From Burkholderiales bacterium (GTDB lineage Bacteria; Pseudomonadota; Gammaproteobacteria; Burkholderiales; Eutrophovitaceae), in NCBI GenBank assembly GCA_035560005.1, contig DATMAN010000039.1, positions 1-64,000 on the forward strand: a stretch of 64,000 bases of DNA. Reading direction: 5' to 3'. The notes beneath the pieces are model-generated. The model had not been told where the DNA came from and did not search any database. It was given only the letters and a program-made list of their open reading frames with translations. Both the position numbers and the translations under genes were made by a program. This document shows positions 29,575 through 39,141 of this stretch, one piece after another. Position 1 is the first letter of the stretch, and each line of letters starts with the position of its first letter.

Positions 29575-31125
29575 CTATAGATCATGGCCTGAGTAACTCA
29601 AATTCAAGGACTTGTTGATCAGCGGAAAGTCCGGAACGATGTTCCCCAATACCGCGCGCTCCAGCAGCGGCCAATTCTGCCAGGAGGGGTCGTGCGGATG
29701 CAGCCGTTCGATGCGGTTGTCCTCGGCCGTTTCGAGAGCGATCAAGACGTCGCCGCGCCAGCCCTCGACCCAGCCCACGCCCCGTGACCCGGCCTGTGCG
29801 CGGGCCACCGGGACGCGCGTCTCGCCGGGTGGAAGCGCTGACACCAGGGAGCGGACCAGTCGAATCGACTCGAAGAGTTCATCGAATCGAACCGAAACCC
29901 GCGCCGCAACGTCGCCTCGCTGGTGAGATGCCATTCGCACATCGAGCCCCCGATAGGGAGCGATCGGATGGTCGACGCGCAGATCGTGGGCAATGCCGCT
30001 GGCTCGGCCGGCGAAGCCGTTCAGGCCCATCCTCGCGGCGAGCTCCGGCACGATCTGGCCGGTGAGGATGAAGCGGTCCTGGGCTCCCGCGTGTTCCTCG
30101 TATATCGACCTGAGCGTTTGCGTGTCGTCCCGGATACGCTCCAGGACCTGCAGGAGGAGCCGGGATTCGGCGTTCGACAGATCCCGCGCTACGCCGCCGG
30201 GCACGATCGTATCCATCAGGTAGCGGTGGCCGAACACCTGCTGGTTGAGGCGAAGCAGATCTTCTTTCAGCCGCCAGAACTGAAAGAATCCAAACGACAA
30301 CGCGACGTCGTTGCCGAGGTAGCCGAGGTCGCCGAGATGGTTGGCGATGCGCTCCAGCTCCAGCAGGACGCCGCGCAATGCCAGCGCTCGGTCGGGCGCC
30401 TCGGTTCCGGTGACGCCTTCCACCGCCATGGCGTAGGCCCAGGCATAGGCAACGGTGGAATCGCCGCTCACCCTGCCGGCGAGCCTGAAGCCCTGCTCGA
30501 GTGTCATGCTCTCGAAGCGCTTCTCTGTGCCCTTGTGCTTGTATCCGAGGCGTTCTTCGAGGCGAAGAAGCTTCTCTCCGACCACCGAGAAGCGGAAGTG
30601 GCCCGGCTCGATCGTGCCTGCATGCACCGGGCCGACCGGGATTTCGTGCACCCCTTCACCCTCGACTTTCTGGAAGGGGTAGTGGTCGCCGCTGTCGACA
30701 AACACCGAGCCTGCGTCAAACGCCTTTCGCAACGGAAATACTCCATCGGGCCAGGCTCCGTGCCGCAGCCACTTGCGGCGATCGGTGGCATCATCGGCCT
30801 CGATGCCGACCAGGTCGCGCGCGGCGCGCTGCATGCGATTTGCGGCGGGGAAAATGTCGGCGATGCCCGGGTAGCGCGGGTTGTCGCGTGGCAGCGGCAA
30901 CTCGAGCCATAACAGGCCCGAGCGCAAGCCGATGGCTAGATGCAACGCATATCCCGCGCCCCGCAGCGTCGCGTCGCTTCCCCACAAAGCCACCAGCCGC
31001 GCCTTCCGCGAACGTGCCGCTTCGAGTAGACCCCGCAGCGAACCTGCGTCCACAGTGGCGTGAAAAGCCGGGATCGCTCCCGGGATGGCGCGAACCTCGA
31101 GCGAGAGCTCGTCAAGCCGCATCAT
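29575..31125 (-). CDS. hyfG: HyfG/HycE-like large subunit without Ni-Fe ligands
   Basis: A 516-residue fusion of a NuoC-like N-domain (about 1-135, with WPDGVFPLRK) and a NuoD/hydrogenase-large-subunit domain (VGPVHAGTIEPGHFRF, EERLGYKHKGTE). True [NiFe] enzymes have R-x-C-G-x-C and D-P-C-x-x-C; here these read RVSGDS (Ser220, Ser223) and DPSWQN (Ser481, Asn484). No cysteine exists anywhere in the protein. It therefore cannot bind the Ni-Fe centre and should not be called a hydrogenase. It fits the Ehr class or a complex I-like quinone-reactive module. ATG start, 9 bases after hyfF. Confidence 0.9.
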   Translation of the reverse strand: MMRLDELSLEVRAIPGAIPAFHATVDAGSLRGLLEAARSRKARLVALWGSDATLRGAGYALHLAIGLRSGLLWLELPLPRDNPRYPGIADIFPAANRMQRAARDLVGIEADDATDRRKWLRHGAWPDGVFPLRKAFDAGSVFVDSGDHYPFQKVEGEGVHEIPVGPVHAGTIEPGHFRFSVVGEKLLRLEERLGYKHKGTEKRFESMTLEQGFRLAGRVSGDSTVAYAWAYAMAVEGVTGTEAPDRALALRGVLLELERIANHLGDLGYLGNDVALSFGFFQFWRLKEDLLRLNQQVFGHRYLMDTIVPGGVARDLSNAESRLLLQVLERIRDDTQTLRSIYEEHAGAQDRFILTGQIVPELAARMGLNGFAGRASGIAHDLRVDHPIAPYRGLDVRMASHQRGDVAARVSVRFDELFESIRLVRSLVSALPPGETRVPVARAQAGSRGVGWVEGWRGDVLIALETAEDNRIERLHPHDPSWQNWPLLERAVLGNIVPDFPLINKSLNLSYSGHDL

Positions 31126-31134
31126 CGGTCCTCA

Positions 31135-32583
31135 TCAGCCGATCAGGGCGGCGGCCTGCCGATACCAGTCCACCAGGTACGGCGGGATGTACAGGCCCAG
31201 CACCAGCACGATCGTCAAATGCACGAATACCGGCACCAGAGCCGGTGGATGGGGCAAGCGTTGTGCCGTCGTTTCTCCAAACACCATCGGCTGCACCTTT
31301 CCGAAGATCGCGGCAAAGGCCACTCCGAGAGCGACCAGCAGGAACGGCGTCGCCCACGCATGCTCGTGCATCGCGGTAGTGAGCACCATGAATTCGCTGG
31401 TGAACACCCCGAACGGAGGCATTCCGAGAATGGCGAGGCTTCCGAGCGCCAGTCCCCAGCCGATCGTGGGGCTTTGCCGGATCAAGCCGCGGATGCTCTC
31501 CATGTTCTGCGTGCCGGTGGCTTGCGAGGCGTGACCCACCGCAAAGAAGATCGCGCTCTTGGTCAGCGAATGCACCGTCATGTGCAAAAGCCCGGCGAAG
31601 GCCGCAACCGGCCCGCCCATGCCGAAAGCAAACGTCATGAGACCCATATGCTCGATCGAGGAGTAGGCGAACATGCGCTTGATGTCCTTCTGGCGCGAAA
31701 GGAAGAACGCCGCCACCACGACCGACAGCAGACCGAAACCCATCATGAGCGCACCGGAGAGATTGCTTTGCAGGGCGCCGTCCACGAGCACCTTGCTTCT
31801 GATGACGGCGTAGAGAGCCACGTTGAGCAGCAACCCTGAAAGCACTGCTGAAATCGGTGTCGGGCCTTCCGCGTGCGCGTCGGGAAGCCAGTTATGAAGG
31901 GGCACCAGCCCGACCTTGGTGCCGAAACCGACCAGCAGAAACACGAATGCGAGCGAGAGCACTGTGGGCTCGAGCTCGTTGCGCACCTCATGCAAGTGCG
32001 TCCAAAGGAGCGCGGTCCCTCCGGGACCGAGCACCTTCTCGGCGGCGAAATACAGAAGGATGACGCCGAACAGCGCCTGGGCAATGCCGACGCTGCAAAG
32101 GATGAAGTACTTCCACGCCGCCTCCAGGCTGGCGGGCGTGCGGTACAGGCTCACCAGCAGCACGGTGGTCAGCGTCGCGCCCTCCATCGCTACCCACAGG
32201 ATTCCGACGTTGTTCGAAAGCAGACACAGCAGCATCGTGAAGGTGAACAGCTGGTACATGCTGTGATACAGCCTGAGGCGGGCCGAATTCACTCGCCCGT
32301 GATGCTCCTCGATACGCATGTAAGGCCGGGAAAAGAGCGCGGTGGTAAACGCGACAAACGCGGTCAGCGCGACCAGGAACATATTGAACGAATCGACGAA
32401 AAACTGTTCCTCCAGCGCCGTGATCGGCCCATCGGCGATGACGCGGCCGGTAAGCAGCGCCGCCGCACCCAGCGTGATCAGGCTCATCAGCGCGTTGAAC
32501 TCGGGAGCGCGGCGAGTGTGACCCACGAGCGCGAGCAGCAAGCCGCCCAACAGCGGGACGCCGAGGACCAGTGCGATCTCCAC
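31135..32583 (-). CDS. hyfF: HyfF-like proton-translocating antiporter subunit
   Basis: Membrane protein of the NuoL/M/N and Mrp antiporter family, 482 residues with about fourteen hydrophobic helices. The family core is seen in AWKYFILCSVGIAQALFGVI, KVGLVPLHNWLPDAHAEGPTP and FAYSSIEHMG. Lys residues in membrane segments expected for proton pumping are present, for example in GTKVGLVP. The start is GTG at 32583, two bases after the hyfE stop; longer readings run back into hyfE and are rejected. Confidence 0.9.
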   Translation of the reverse strand: MEIALVLGVPLLGGLLLALVGHTRRAPEFNALMSLITLGAAALLTGRVIADGPITALEEQFFVDSFNMFLVALTAFVAFTTALFSRPYMRIEEHHGRVNSARLRLYHSMYQLFTFTMLLCLLSNNVGILWVAMEGATLTTVLLVSLYRTPASLEAAWKYFILCSVGIAQALFGVILLYFAAEKVLGPGGTALLWTHLHEVRNELEPTVLSLAFVFLLVGFGTKVGLVPLHNWLPDAHAEGPTPISAVLSGLLLNVALYAVIRSKVLVDGALQSNLSGALMMGFGLLSVVVAAFFLSRQKDIKRMFAYSSIEHMGLMTFAFGMGGPVAAFAGLLHMTVHSLTKSAIFFAVGHASQATGTQNMESIRGLIRQSPTIGWGLALGSLAILGMPPFGVFTSEFMVLTTAMHEHAWATPFLLVALGVAFAAIFGKVQPMVFGETTAQRLPHPPALVPVFVHLTIVLVLGLYIPPYLVDWYRQAAALIG

Positions 32584-32584
32584 C

Positions 32585-33247
32585 TCAGTCTTCCTTGAGC
32601 TTTTCCATATGCCGGATGTCCAGGCTGTCGAACTGCTCACGGATATGGAAGAAGAAAATGCCGAAAATGAACGTGCCCACCAGCACGTCGAGCGCCACCC
32701 CCAGCTCCACCACAAGGGGCATGCCGTAGGTGGCCGAGGTTGCGGCGAAGAACAAGCCGTTCTCCATGGCGAGGAAGCCGATCACCTGGGGCACGGCTTT
32801 GCGGCGCACGATCATCGTCAGAAAGGAAAGCAGCACGCTGGCGAGCGCGATCCCGAGCGTCGAGCGCGTGATCGTGCTCGCCATTTCCGAGATCGGAGCG
32901 GCCAAGGCGAAAGCGAAGATCACCAGGCCGATTCCTATCAGCATGGTCGTCGGAATGTTGATCAGGGTCTCCACGTCCCAGCGAACGTGCAACTGGTCGA
33001 TCAGCCTGTGCAGCACCCACGGAATCAAAATCACCTTCAGCACCAGCGTGAGCACGGCCGAGAAGTACAGGTGAGTCTGGCCGGTGGAATACGCCACGAT
33101 CAACGTGGAAGCGGCGAGCGCGGCGCCCTGCCATGCGAGCAGCCGGATCAGCGTCAGGATGCGCCGCTGCGACAGCATTTCGAACGCCAGCAGCAGCAGG
33201 AAAGCCGCGAGCAGGTTTACGAGCTGGCCGGAAAGCGACTGGCTCAT
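32585..33247 (-). CDS. hyfE: HyfE-like membrane subunit
   Basis: A 220-residue membrane protein related to HyfE, with a NuoK-like C-terminal part. At least six hydrophobic helices are visible; FLAMENGLFFAATSATYGMP is the family motif with a buried Glu. A cytosolic charged tail ends in EKLKED. ATG start one base after the hyfC stop, within a tightly packed operon. Confidence 0.9.
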   Translation of the reverse strand: MSQSLSGQLVNLLAAFLLLLAFEMLSQRRILTLIRLLAWQGAALAASTLIVAYSTGQTHLYFSAVLTLVLKVILIPWVLHRLIDQLHVRWDVETLINIPTTMLIGIGLVIFAFALAAPISEMASTITRSTLGIALASVLLSFLTMIVRRKAVPQVIGFLAMENGLFFAATSATYGMPLVVELGVALDVLVGTFIFGIFFFHIREQFDSLDIRHMEKLKED

Positions 33248-33248
33248 C

Positions 33249-34199
33249 TCATCCCCTCACGAGGAAATGGGTGAGCATGCCGAGCACCGCCAGCAGGAAG
33301 GCCCCGGAGAGAAACTCGGGCACCAGAAACAGCCGCAGCTTGGCAAGAAGCGTTTCGAGCAGCGCCAGGCCGGCGCCAAAGAGGAACAGCTTGAGCGCGA
33401 GCGCGCCTACCGCCACCGGCAGCGCCGCCCAGTTGCCGCCGTCGGCGATTCCCCATGGGGCAAAAAGAGCGATGCCGATGGTGGCGTAGGCGAACAGCTT
33501 GATCGCGGCCGCCCACTCGATCAGCGCGAGGTGGCGCGCCGAGTATTCGAGAATCATGGCCTCGTGAACCATCGTGAGTTCCAGATGGGTGGTCGGGTTG
33601 TCCACCGGTATTCGGGCGTTTTCCGCCAGCAGCACCATGGCGAAGGCGACCGCGGCAAATGCGAGGCTGGGGTAGATGGCGAACTCGCGGTGGGCGAGGG
33701 AGACGACGATGGTGGTGAGCTGCGTGGACCCGCTGATGAACGCGGCGGTGAACAGCGTCATCAGCATCGCCGGCTCGGCAAGGAATCCGATGAGCATTTC
33801 GCGCCGCGCCCCGAGGCCGCCGAACGAGGTCCCTATGTCCATCGCCGCCAGAGCGGAAAATACCCTCGCCAGGGCAAACACTCCGACCAGGGCGATGATG
33901 TCGGCGGTGGGCGCAAACGGGAGATCGACCGCGAGCACCGGCACGATTCCACCGGCGAGCCACATGCAGCCAAAGAGTACATAAGGCGTCAGACGGAACA
34001 GCGGCGAGGCGCGGGCGGCGATCACCGCGTCCTTGTGAAACAGTTTGCCGATCGTAAAGTAGGGCAGCAGGATGCTGGGCGCGGAACGGTTCTGCAACCA
34101 GGCTCGACACATGTTTACCCAGCCCATGAGCAGGGGCGCGGCAAGCACCACGAACGCCGACTGCAGTATCTGGAACGCGCTTTCGGCAGCGACGCTCAT
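33249..34199 (-). CDS. hyfC: HyfC/NuoH-like membrane anchor subunit
   Basis: A 316-residue homologue of NuoH, HycD and HyfC, the subunit that connects the hydrophilic arm to the proton-pumping arm and lines the quinone or coupling channel. It has about eight helices. The conserved acidic loop segments GTSFGGLGARREMLIGFLAEPAM and TTHLELTMVHEAMILEYS are clear (only the first residues of each are diagnostic). Its ATG overlaps the hyfB stop. Confidence 0.92.
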   Translation of the reverse strand: MSVAAESAFQILQSAFVVLAAPLLMGWVNMCRAWLQNRSAPSILLPYFTIGKLFHKDAVIAARASPLFRLTPYVLFGCMWLAGGIVPVLAVDLPFAPTADIIALVGVFALARVFSALAAMDIGTSFGGLGARREMLIGFLAEPAMLMTLFTAAFISGSTQLTTIVVSLAHREFAIYPSLAFAAVAFAMVLLAENARIPVDNPTTHLELTMVHEAMILEYSARHLALIEWAAAIKLFAYATIGIALFAPWGIADGGNWAALPVAVGALALKLFLFGAGLALLETLLAKLRLFLVPEFLSGAFLLAVLGMLTHFLVRG

Positions 34200-36223
34200 C
34201 GCGCGAAGATCAGCAGCCCGATCAGGGTCAGAAAGCTGTACACGAGGTAGGTGCTGATCCTGCCCTGCTGCAACAGCGCGATCCTGGAAGAGACGTATTC
34301 AGCCAGACGCGCCACCGGCAGATACAGCCAATACCAGTGGCGATCCTCGATCTTGAGAAAGAACCGCGGTGCCGGATCATCCGCGCCCGGCAGTTCCCGC
34401 CGCATGAGATACAGCGGCCCGAATACATGGCGGATCGGCTGGCCGAATGCATCGGCGGTATCCTGCATGCGCGAAGTCTGCTCGGGGAAACCGCAGTCCC
34501 AGGGATCGGACACGCGCACGCGGCCGTGATAGAACCCGCGCACCAGCAGGAACGTCACCAGCACCACGCCGACGATCACCACCAGAAAGATCACCGGGCT
34601 GTAGCTGGCTTGCGCGGCAGACATGGGCACCAGCCAGAGCCAGCTCGAAGCGAGCGCCTCGTCCGACAGGCCCTGCCCGACGAGTGCAATCCCGACGGTG
34701 TTGAGCATGGTCAGCATCGCGGTGGGGAACAGTCCGAGCAGAACGCAGCCGACGGCAAGCCACGCCATTCCGAGTCTTTCCATGGCGCCGGCGTCCTGTG
34801 CAGGGCTCGCCGCCGACGACTGCTCGGCGTTGTGCGGCTCGCGCGGCTGGCCAAGGAAGGCCACGCCGTAGACCTTGACGAAGCACATCGCGGTCAGCGC
34901 ACCGGCCAATGCAAGGGTAGCGGCGAAGAGCGGCAGCGCACTGCGCACCACGCCGTTGGCCAGGATCGGCGCCTGCAGCGCGGTCTGGAACGTGAGCCAT
35001 TCGGACACGAAGCCGTTGAGCGGGGGAAGCGCGGAGATCGCGAGCGCGCCGATCAGGAAGTAGAGCGCAACATGAGGCATCGTGCGGATCAGGCCGCCCA
35101 TGCTGTTCAAGTCGCGCAGCCCGGTCGAATGCAGGATCGAGCCCGCGCCGAGGAACAGCAGTCCCTTGAACACCGCGTGGTTGAGCGTGTGGTAGAGAGC
35201 GGCGATCAGACCGAGCATGCCGGCGGCGGGATGGCCGAAACCGATGAACACCATCGCCATGCCAAGGCCGAGAAGGATGATGCCGATGTTCTCGACCGAG
35301 TGGTACGCGAGCAGGCGCTTGAGGTCGTGCTGCATCAGGGCATAGAGCACGCCGAAAAGCGTGGTGGCCGCGCCCACGATAAGCATCAGCACTCCCCACT
35401 CCCAGCGCACGCCGCCGATCAGATCGAAGACCACTCGCACCATTCCGTAGATCGCGGTCTTGAGCATGATGCCGCTCATCAGCGCCGACACCGGAGAGGG
35501 CGCCGCCGGGTGCGCCTCGGGCAGCCAGGCGTGCAGCGGCAGCATTCCCGCCTTGGCGCCGAACCCGAAGAATGCAAGCAGGAATGCCACGGTCGCCCAC
35601 AGCGGGCTCAGATTCGCGCCGCGCAAGGCCTCGAACGTGTAGTCGCCGTGGCCGCCGCTCATGACGCCGAAGCAAAGCAGGATGGCGATCGCGCCGAGGT
35701 GCGCGATCAGGAGGTACAGGAATCCGGCGGAACGGATGGCCGGAAGATGGTGGTCGGTGGTCACCAGGAAGTACGACGACAGGGCCATGGTCTCCCAAGC
35801 CACCATGAACAGGTAGGCATCGTCGGCCAGAACGACCAGCGCCATGGAAGCCAGAAACACGTGGTACTGCAGGCATATGAGCGAGCACCTGGCCGCGGTT
35901 TCGTCCCTGAAGTAGCCGGCGGCGTGAATCGAGATGCCCGACGACACCGAGCCGATCAAGACCAGGAAGAACGCCGCCAGCGGATCGAGCCGGATGTGGA
36001 ACGGCAGGTCGGGAAGCCCGAGCGGCAGGATCAGTTCCGTCGGAGGCTGGGGCAGCGCCACCAGCGCGACCGCAGCGAGGAGCACGGCGCCGAAGGCGCC
36101 GAGGGGGAACAGGATTCGCGGGCGAAACGCGCGGATCGCACTCAAAACGAGTCCGATCAGGCCGATCGCAATCCAGAACAGTGGGACGGCAAGGACGAGC
36201 AAAACCAGTGGTACGTCCGGCAT
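34196..36223 (-). CDS. hyfB: HyfB-like proton-translocating antiporter subunit
   Basis: First gene of the Hyf-like operon, 675 residues, matching HyfB and HycC in length. It belongs to the NuoL antiporter family with more than fourteen hydrophobic helices; GFGAKAGMLPLHAWLPEAHP, LLAYHSVENIG and the buried Lys and His residues are characteristic. The C-terminal part contains a hydrophilic DPWDCGFPEQT loop, as in HyfB. Downstream genes hyfC, E, F, G follow with 9 bases or less between them. There is no HyfA-, HyfD- or HyfH-like gene alongside. Confidence 0.92.
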   Translation of the reverse strand: MPDVPLVLLVLAVPLFWIAIGLIGLVLSAIRAFRPRILFPLGAFGAVLLAAVALVALPQPPTELILPLGLPDLPFHIRLDPLAAFFLVLIGSVSSGISIHAAGYFRDETAARCSLICLQYHVFLASMALVVLADDAYLFMVAWETMALSSYFLVTTDHHLPAIRSAGFLYLLIAHLGAIAILLCFGVMSGGHGDYTFEALRGANLSPLWATVAFLLAFFGFGAKAGMLPLHAWLPEAHPAAPSPVSALMSGIMLKTAIYGMVRVVFDLIGGVRWEWGVLMLIVGAATTLFGVLYALMQHDLKRLLAYHSVENIGIILLGLGMAMVFIGFGHPAAGMLGLIAALYHTLNHAVFKGLLFLGAGSILHSTGLRDLNSMGGLIRTMPHVALYFLIGALAISALPPLNGFVSEWLTFQTALQAPILANGVVRSALPLFAATLALAGALTAMCFVKVYGVAFLGQPREPHNAEQSSAASPAQDAGAMERLGMAWLAVGCVLLGLFPTAMLTMLNTVGIALVGQGLSDEALASSWLWLVPMSAAQASYSPVIFLVVIVGVVLVTFLLVRGFYHGRVRVSDPWDCGFPEQTSRMQDTADAFGQPIRHVFGPLYLMRRELPGADDPAPRFFLKIEDRHWYWLYLPVARLAEYVSSRIALLQQGRISTYLVYSFLTLIGLLIFAR

Positions 36224-36367
36224 TCTACTTGCTGCTATTCTTCAACCGGTTTCGCTTTCGCTGCGGACAGATGCAGGGGCCACTGCGTGGCCAGTGCGAA
36301 CTGCTCGTGAACACGAAGCGAACGCCGCGATGATACCCTAGCGCGACCATGCGGTGTGCCCGGCCGA

Positions 36368-38554
36368 TCACGCGCGCAAGTACGTCTGCCGGCCGCCGAG
36401 CCAGCGATCGAGATGTCTTTCGACGAGGTCGGGATGATCGCGGATCAACTGCGGCGCGATGTTGCGCGCCTGATCGAGCAGATCGAGGTCGTGCTCGAGA
36501 TCGGCGAAGCGCAGCATCGGCACGCCGGACTGGCGCGCGCCCAGGAACTCTCCCGGGCCACGCAAGCGCAGGTCATGGCGCGCGATCTCGAACCCGTCGC
36601 TGTTCTCGTAGATGATCTTCAGGCGCTCGCGCGCCGTTTCCGAGAGGGGCCCCTGATAGAGCAGAATGCAGGTGCTCGACTCGCCCCCGCGCCCCACGCG
36701 TCCGCGCAGTTGATGCAGCTGCGACAGGCCCATGCGCTCGGCATGCTCGATCACCATCAGCGAGGCGTTGGGTACGTCCACGCCGACCTCGATTACGGTG
36801 GTGGCCACGAGCAGCTGGATCTCATTCTTCTGGAAGGCAGCCATGGTCGCCGCCTTCTCCTGGTTCGTGAGCCGGCCGTGCACCAGGCCGACCCGTAGCG
36901 CGGGAAATTCGCGTCGCAGGTTTTCGAAGGTCTCGATCGCGGTCTGCAGTTGCAGCGCCTCCGACTCTTCGATGAGCGGGCACACCCAGTAAGCCTGGCG
37001 CCCGGCGAGGCAGGCATCGCGCACGCGGGCCAGCACCTCCACGCGCCGCGCTTCCGAGACCAGCTTGGTGGTGACCGGAGTTCGTCCCGGCGGCAGCTCG
37101 TCGATCACGGACACGTCCACATCGGCGTAGTAGGTCATCGCCAGCGTGCGCGGGATCGGCGTGGCGCTCATCATCAGCTGATGGGGCTGCGGCGATTGCT
37201 CGCCACGCCCGCCTTTCATGCGCAGCGCGAGCCGCTGATGCACGCCGAAGCGATGCTGCTCGTCGACGATCGCCAGACCGAGCTTGGCGAACGTCACCTG
37301 CTCCTGAAACAGCGCGTGCGTGCCGACCGCAAGCTGAGCCGCGCCCGATTCGATCCCGGCAAGGGCCAGCTCCCGTCCCTTCTTCTTCTGCCCGCCTGAC
37401 AGCCATGCGACGTTCACGCCCAGCGGCTCCAGCCAGTGGGCGAACTTACGATAGTGCTGCTCGGCAAGTATTTCCGTGGGAGCCATGACCGCGGCCTGGT
37501 ATCCCGACTCGATCGCCTGCAATGCCGCCAGCGCGGCGACCACGGTCTTGCCGCTGCCCACATCGCCCTGCAGCAGACGCTGCATCGGGTGCGGAGCCGC
37601 GAGGTCGCGGCGGATCTGCTCCCAGGCGCGCAACTGCGCGCGCGTCAGCCGGAAGGGTAGAGAATCGATGAGCCTGCGCGACAGGCGCGTGTACTGCACC
37701 AGCGGATGAGCGCGGGTGCGCGCCCGCCGCTCGTGATGCAGCCGCATCGAAAGCTGCTGGGCCAGCAGTTCGTCGAACTTCACCCGGCGCCAAGCCGGAT
37801 GCGCGTGGGAGGCAAGCGCCAGCGCGTCGGCATCCGGCGGCGGGTGATGCAGATAGCGCACTGCCTCGCCGTAGGGCTCGAGCCCCAGCTTGCGCCGCAC
37901 CGGCTCGGGCAGCGTGTCACTGAGGTCCGCCGCGAGCAGCGCACGCGCCGCGAGCTTGCGCAGGCTGTCCTGGGACAGCCCGGCGGTGGTCGGGTAGACC
38001 GGTGTGAGCGACTTGGGGAGCGGCGCCTCGCCGCGCAGCACCTTTACGCGCGGATGCACCATTTCGGCGCCGAAAAAGCCTTGCCGGATCTCACCCAGCG
38101 CGCGCACGCGCGTCCCGGGTGCGAGCGCCTTCGCCTGGCCGGGATAGAAATTGAAGAACCGCATGTAGAGCGTGCCGGTGCCGTCCTCCACGCGCGAGAC
38201 CAGTTGCCGGCGCGGACGATAGCGAATATCGGACTCGACGACCGTACCTTCGATCTGGACCGTTTCGCCCGAGGGCGCTCGCGCGATCGGCACGACCTGC
38301 GTCTCGTCCTCGTAGCGCAGCGGCAGGTGCAGCACCAGATCGGAGAGTTGCGCCACGCCGATGCGCGCGAGCTTTTCGCGCACGGGCAAAGTGGCGAAGG
38401 CGAGCGAGGGAGCGTACGGGGTCTGGCGCACCGATTTCGCTTCCGGGCGGTTCGGGGCGTCCGCGCCGTCGCACAGCACCCCCTTCGTGACGCCGTGCGG
38501 GTCGCGCGCCCCGCGCCCGGCGGCGTTTCGGCGAGGCCGGGTTGCCGCTGTCAC
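36368..38554 (-). CDS. recG: ATP-dependent DNA helicase RecG
   Basis: Monomeric superfamily 2 helicase that remodels stalled forks and Holliday junctions. A wedge/OB domain (VQIEGTVVESDIRYRPRRQL) precedes the helicase core with Walker A GDVGSGKTVVA, the DEQHRFG box, the SATPIPRTLAMTYY motif and QLRGRVGRG. The start is uncertain: GTG at 38554, eight bases after the ridA stop, gives 728 residues; GTG at 38479 gives 703, closer to the usual 690-700. Confidence 0.92.
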   Translation of the reverse strand: MTAATRPRRNAAGRGARDPHGVTKGVLCDGADAPNRPEAKSVRQTPYAPSLAFATLPVREKLARIGVAQLSDLVLHLPLRYEDETQVVPIARAPSGETVQIEGTVVESDIRYRPRRQLVSRVEDGTGTLYMRFFNFYPGQAKALAPGTRVRALGEIRQGFFGAEMVHPRVKVLRGEAPLPKSLTPVYPTTAGLSQDSLRKLAARALLAADLSDTLPEPVRRKLGLEPYGEAVRYLHHPPPDADALALASHAHPAWRRVKFDELLAQQLSMRLHHERRARTRAHPLVQYTRLSRRLIDSLPFRLTRAQLRAWEQIRRDLAAPHPMQRLLQGDVGSGKTVVAALAALQAIESGYQAAVMAPTEILAEQHYRKFAHWLEPLGVNVAWLSGGQKKKGRELALAGIESGAAQLAVGTHALFQEQVTFAKLGLAIVDEQHRFGVHQRLALRMKGGRGEQSPQPHQLMMSATPIPRTLAMTYYADVDVSVIDELPPGRTPVTTKLVSEARRVEVLARVRDACLAGRQAYWVCPLIEESEALQLQTAIETFENLRREFPALRVGLVHGRLTNQEKAATMAAFQKNEIQLLVATTVIEVGVDVPNASLMVIEHAERMGLSQLHQLRGRVGRGGESSTCILLYQGPLSETARERLKIIYENSDGFEIARHDLRLRGPGEFLGARQSGVPMLRFADLEHDLDLLDQARNIAPQLIRDHPDLVERHLDRWLGGRQTYLRA

Positions 38555-38561
38555 GCGCCGC

Positions 38562-38960
38562 TCACGACTGCCGATCCTGCTGCGCCGTGGCGATGATGGC
38601 GTCGATCTCCACCAGAGCCCCGCGCGGCAACTGCGATACGCCCACGGCCGAGCGGGCGGGATACGGCTGGTTGAAGTATTGCGCCATGATCTCGTTGAGC
38701 TTGGGGAAATTCGCAAGATCGGTCAGGAACACCGTGAGCTTCACCGCCTGGTCGAGCCGGGCGCCGGCCGCCCGGGCCACTGCCTCCAGGTTGCGGAAGA
38801 CTTGGTGCGCCTGACCCTCGAACCCTTCCACGACCTGCATCGACTGCGGATCCAGCCCGATCTGGCCTGAAAGGTAGAGCGTGGCGCCGGCGCGCACAGC
38901 CTGCGAATAGGTACCGATCGCCTGAGGCGCATGCGTGGTGTGAATCGCTTGTTTGGCCAC
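38562..38960 (-). CDS. ridA: RidA family reactive imine/enamine deaminase
   Basis: Small trimeric hydrolase that destroys reactive 2-aminoacrylate-type intermediates. The 132-residue protein opens MAKQAIHTTHAPQAIGTYSQ and carries the signatures LYLSGQIGLDP and SAVGVSQLPRGALVEIDAIA-like end (reads VEIDAIIA). The start is GTG at 38960, which gives the family length. recG follows immediately. Confidence 0.93.
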   Translation of the reverse strand: MAKQAIHTTHAPQAIGTYSQAVRAGATLYLSGQIGLDPQSMQVVEGFEGQAHQVFRNLEAVARAAGARLDQAVKLTVFLTDLANFPKLNEIMAQYFNQPYPARSAVGVSQLPRGALVEIDAIIATAQQDRQS

Positions 38961-39141
38961 GGCCCTTGCCCGGGTATAGAATGCTGCGCCACAACATGAC
39001 CGGAATATCCCACGAACCGGCCCAGTCCCAAGGCGCGGATGATACCGGATGGAGGCGGCGCAGCGCCGCCCCGTGCATGGCCGGGCCGGGGCGGTGCGCG
39101 CGTGCCGCTTCCACCGCGCCGAGGCACGTTCCCGATCAGCG

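Noticed and set aside
29575..31125. True [NiFe] hydrogenase large subunit
   Set aside because: All four Ni-Fe cysteines are replaced and the protein has no cysteine at all.
34337..36310. A 657-codon plus-strand frame opposite hyfB
   Set aside because: Composition rich in Arg, His, Gln and Glu is typical of antisense to membrane proteins; hyfB is well supported.
36224..36367. Promoter or small gene between recG and hyfB
   Set aside because: A TATCAT-like box is seen on the minus strand, but there is no matching -35 and no supported open frame.
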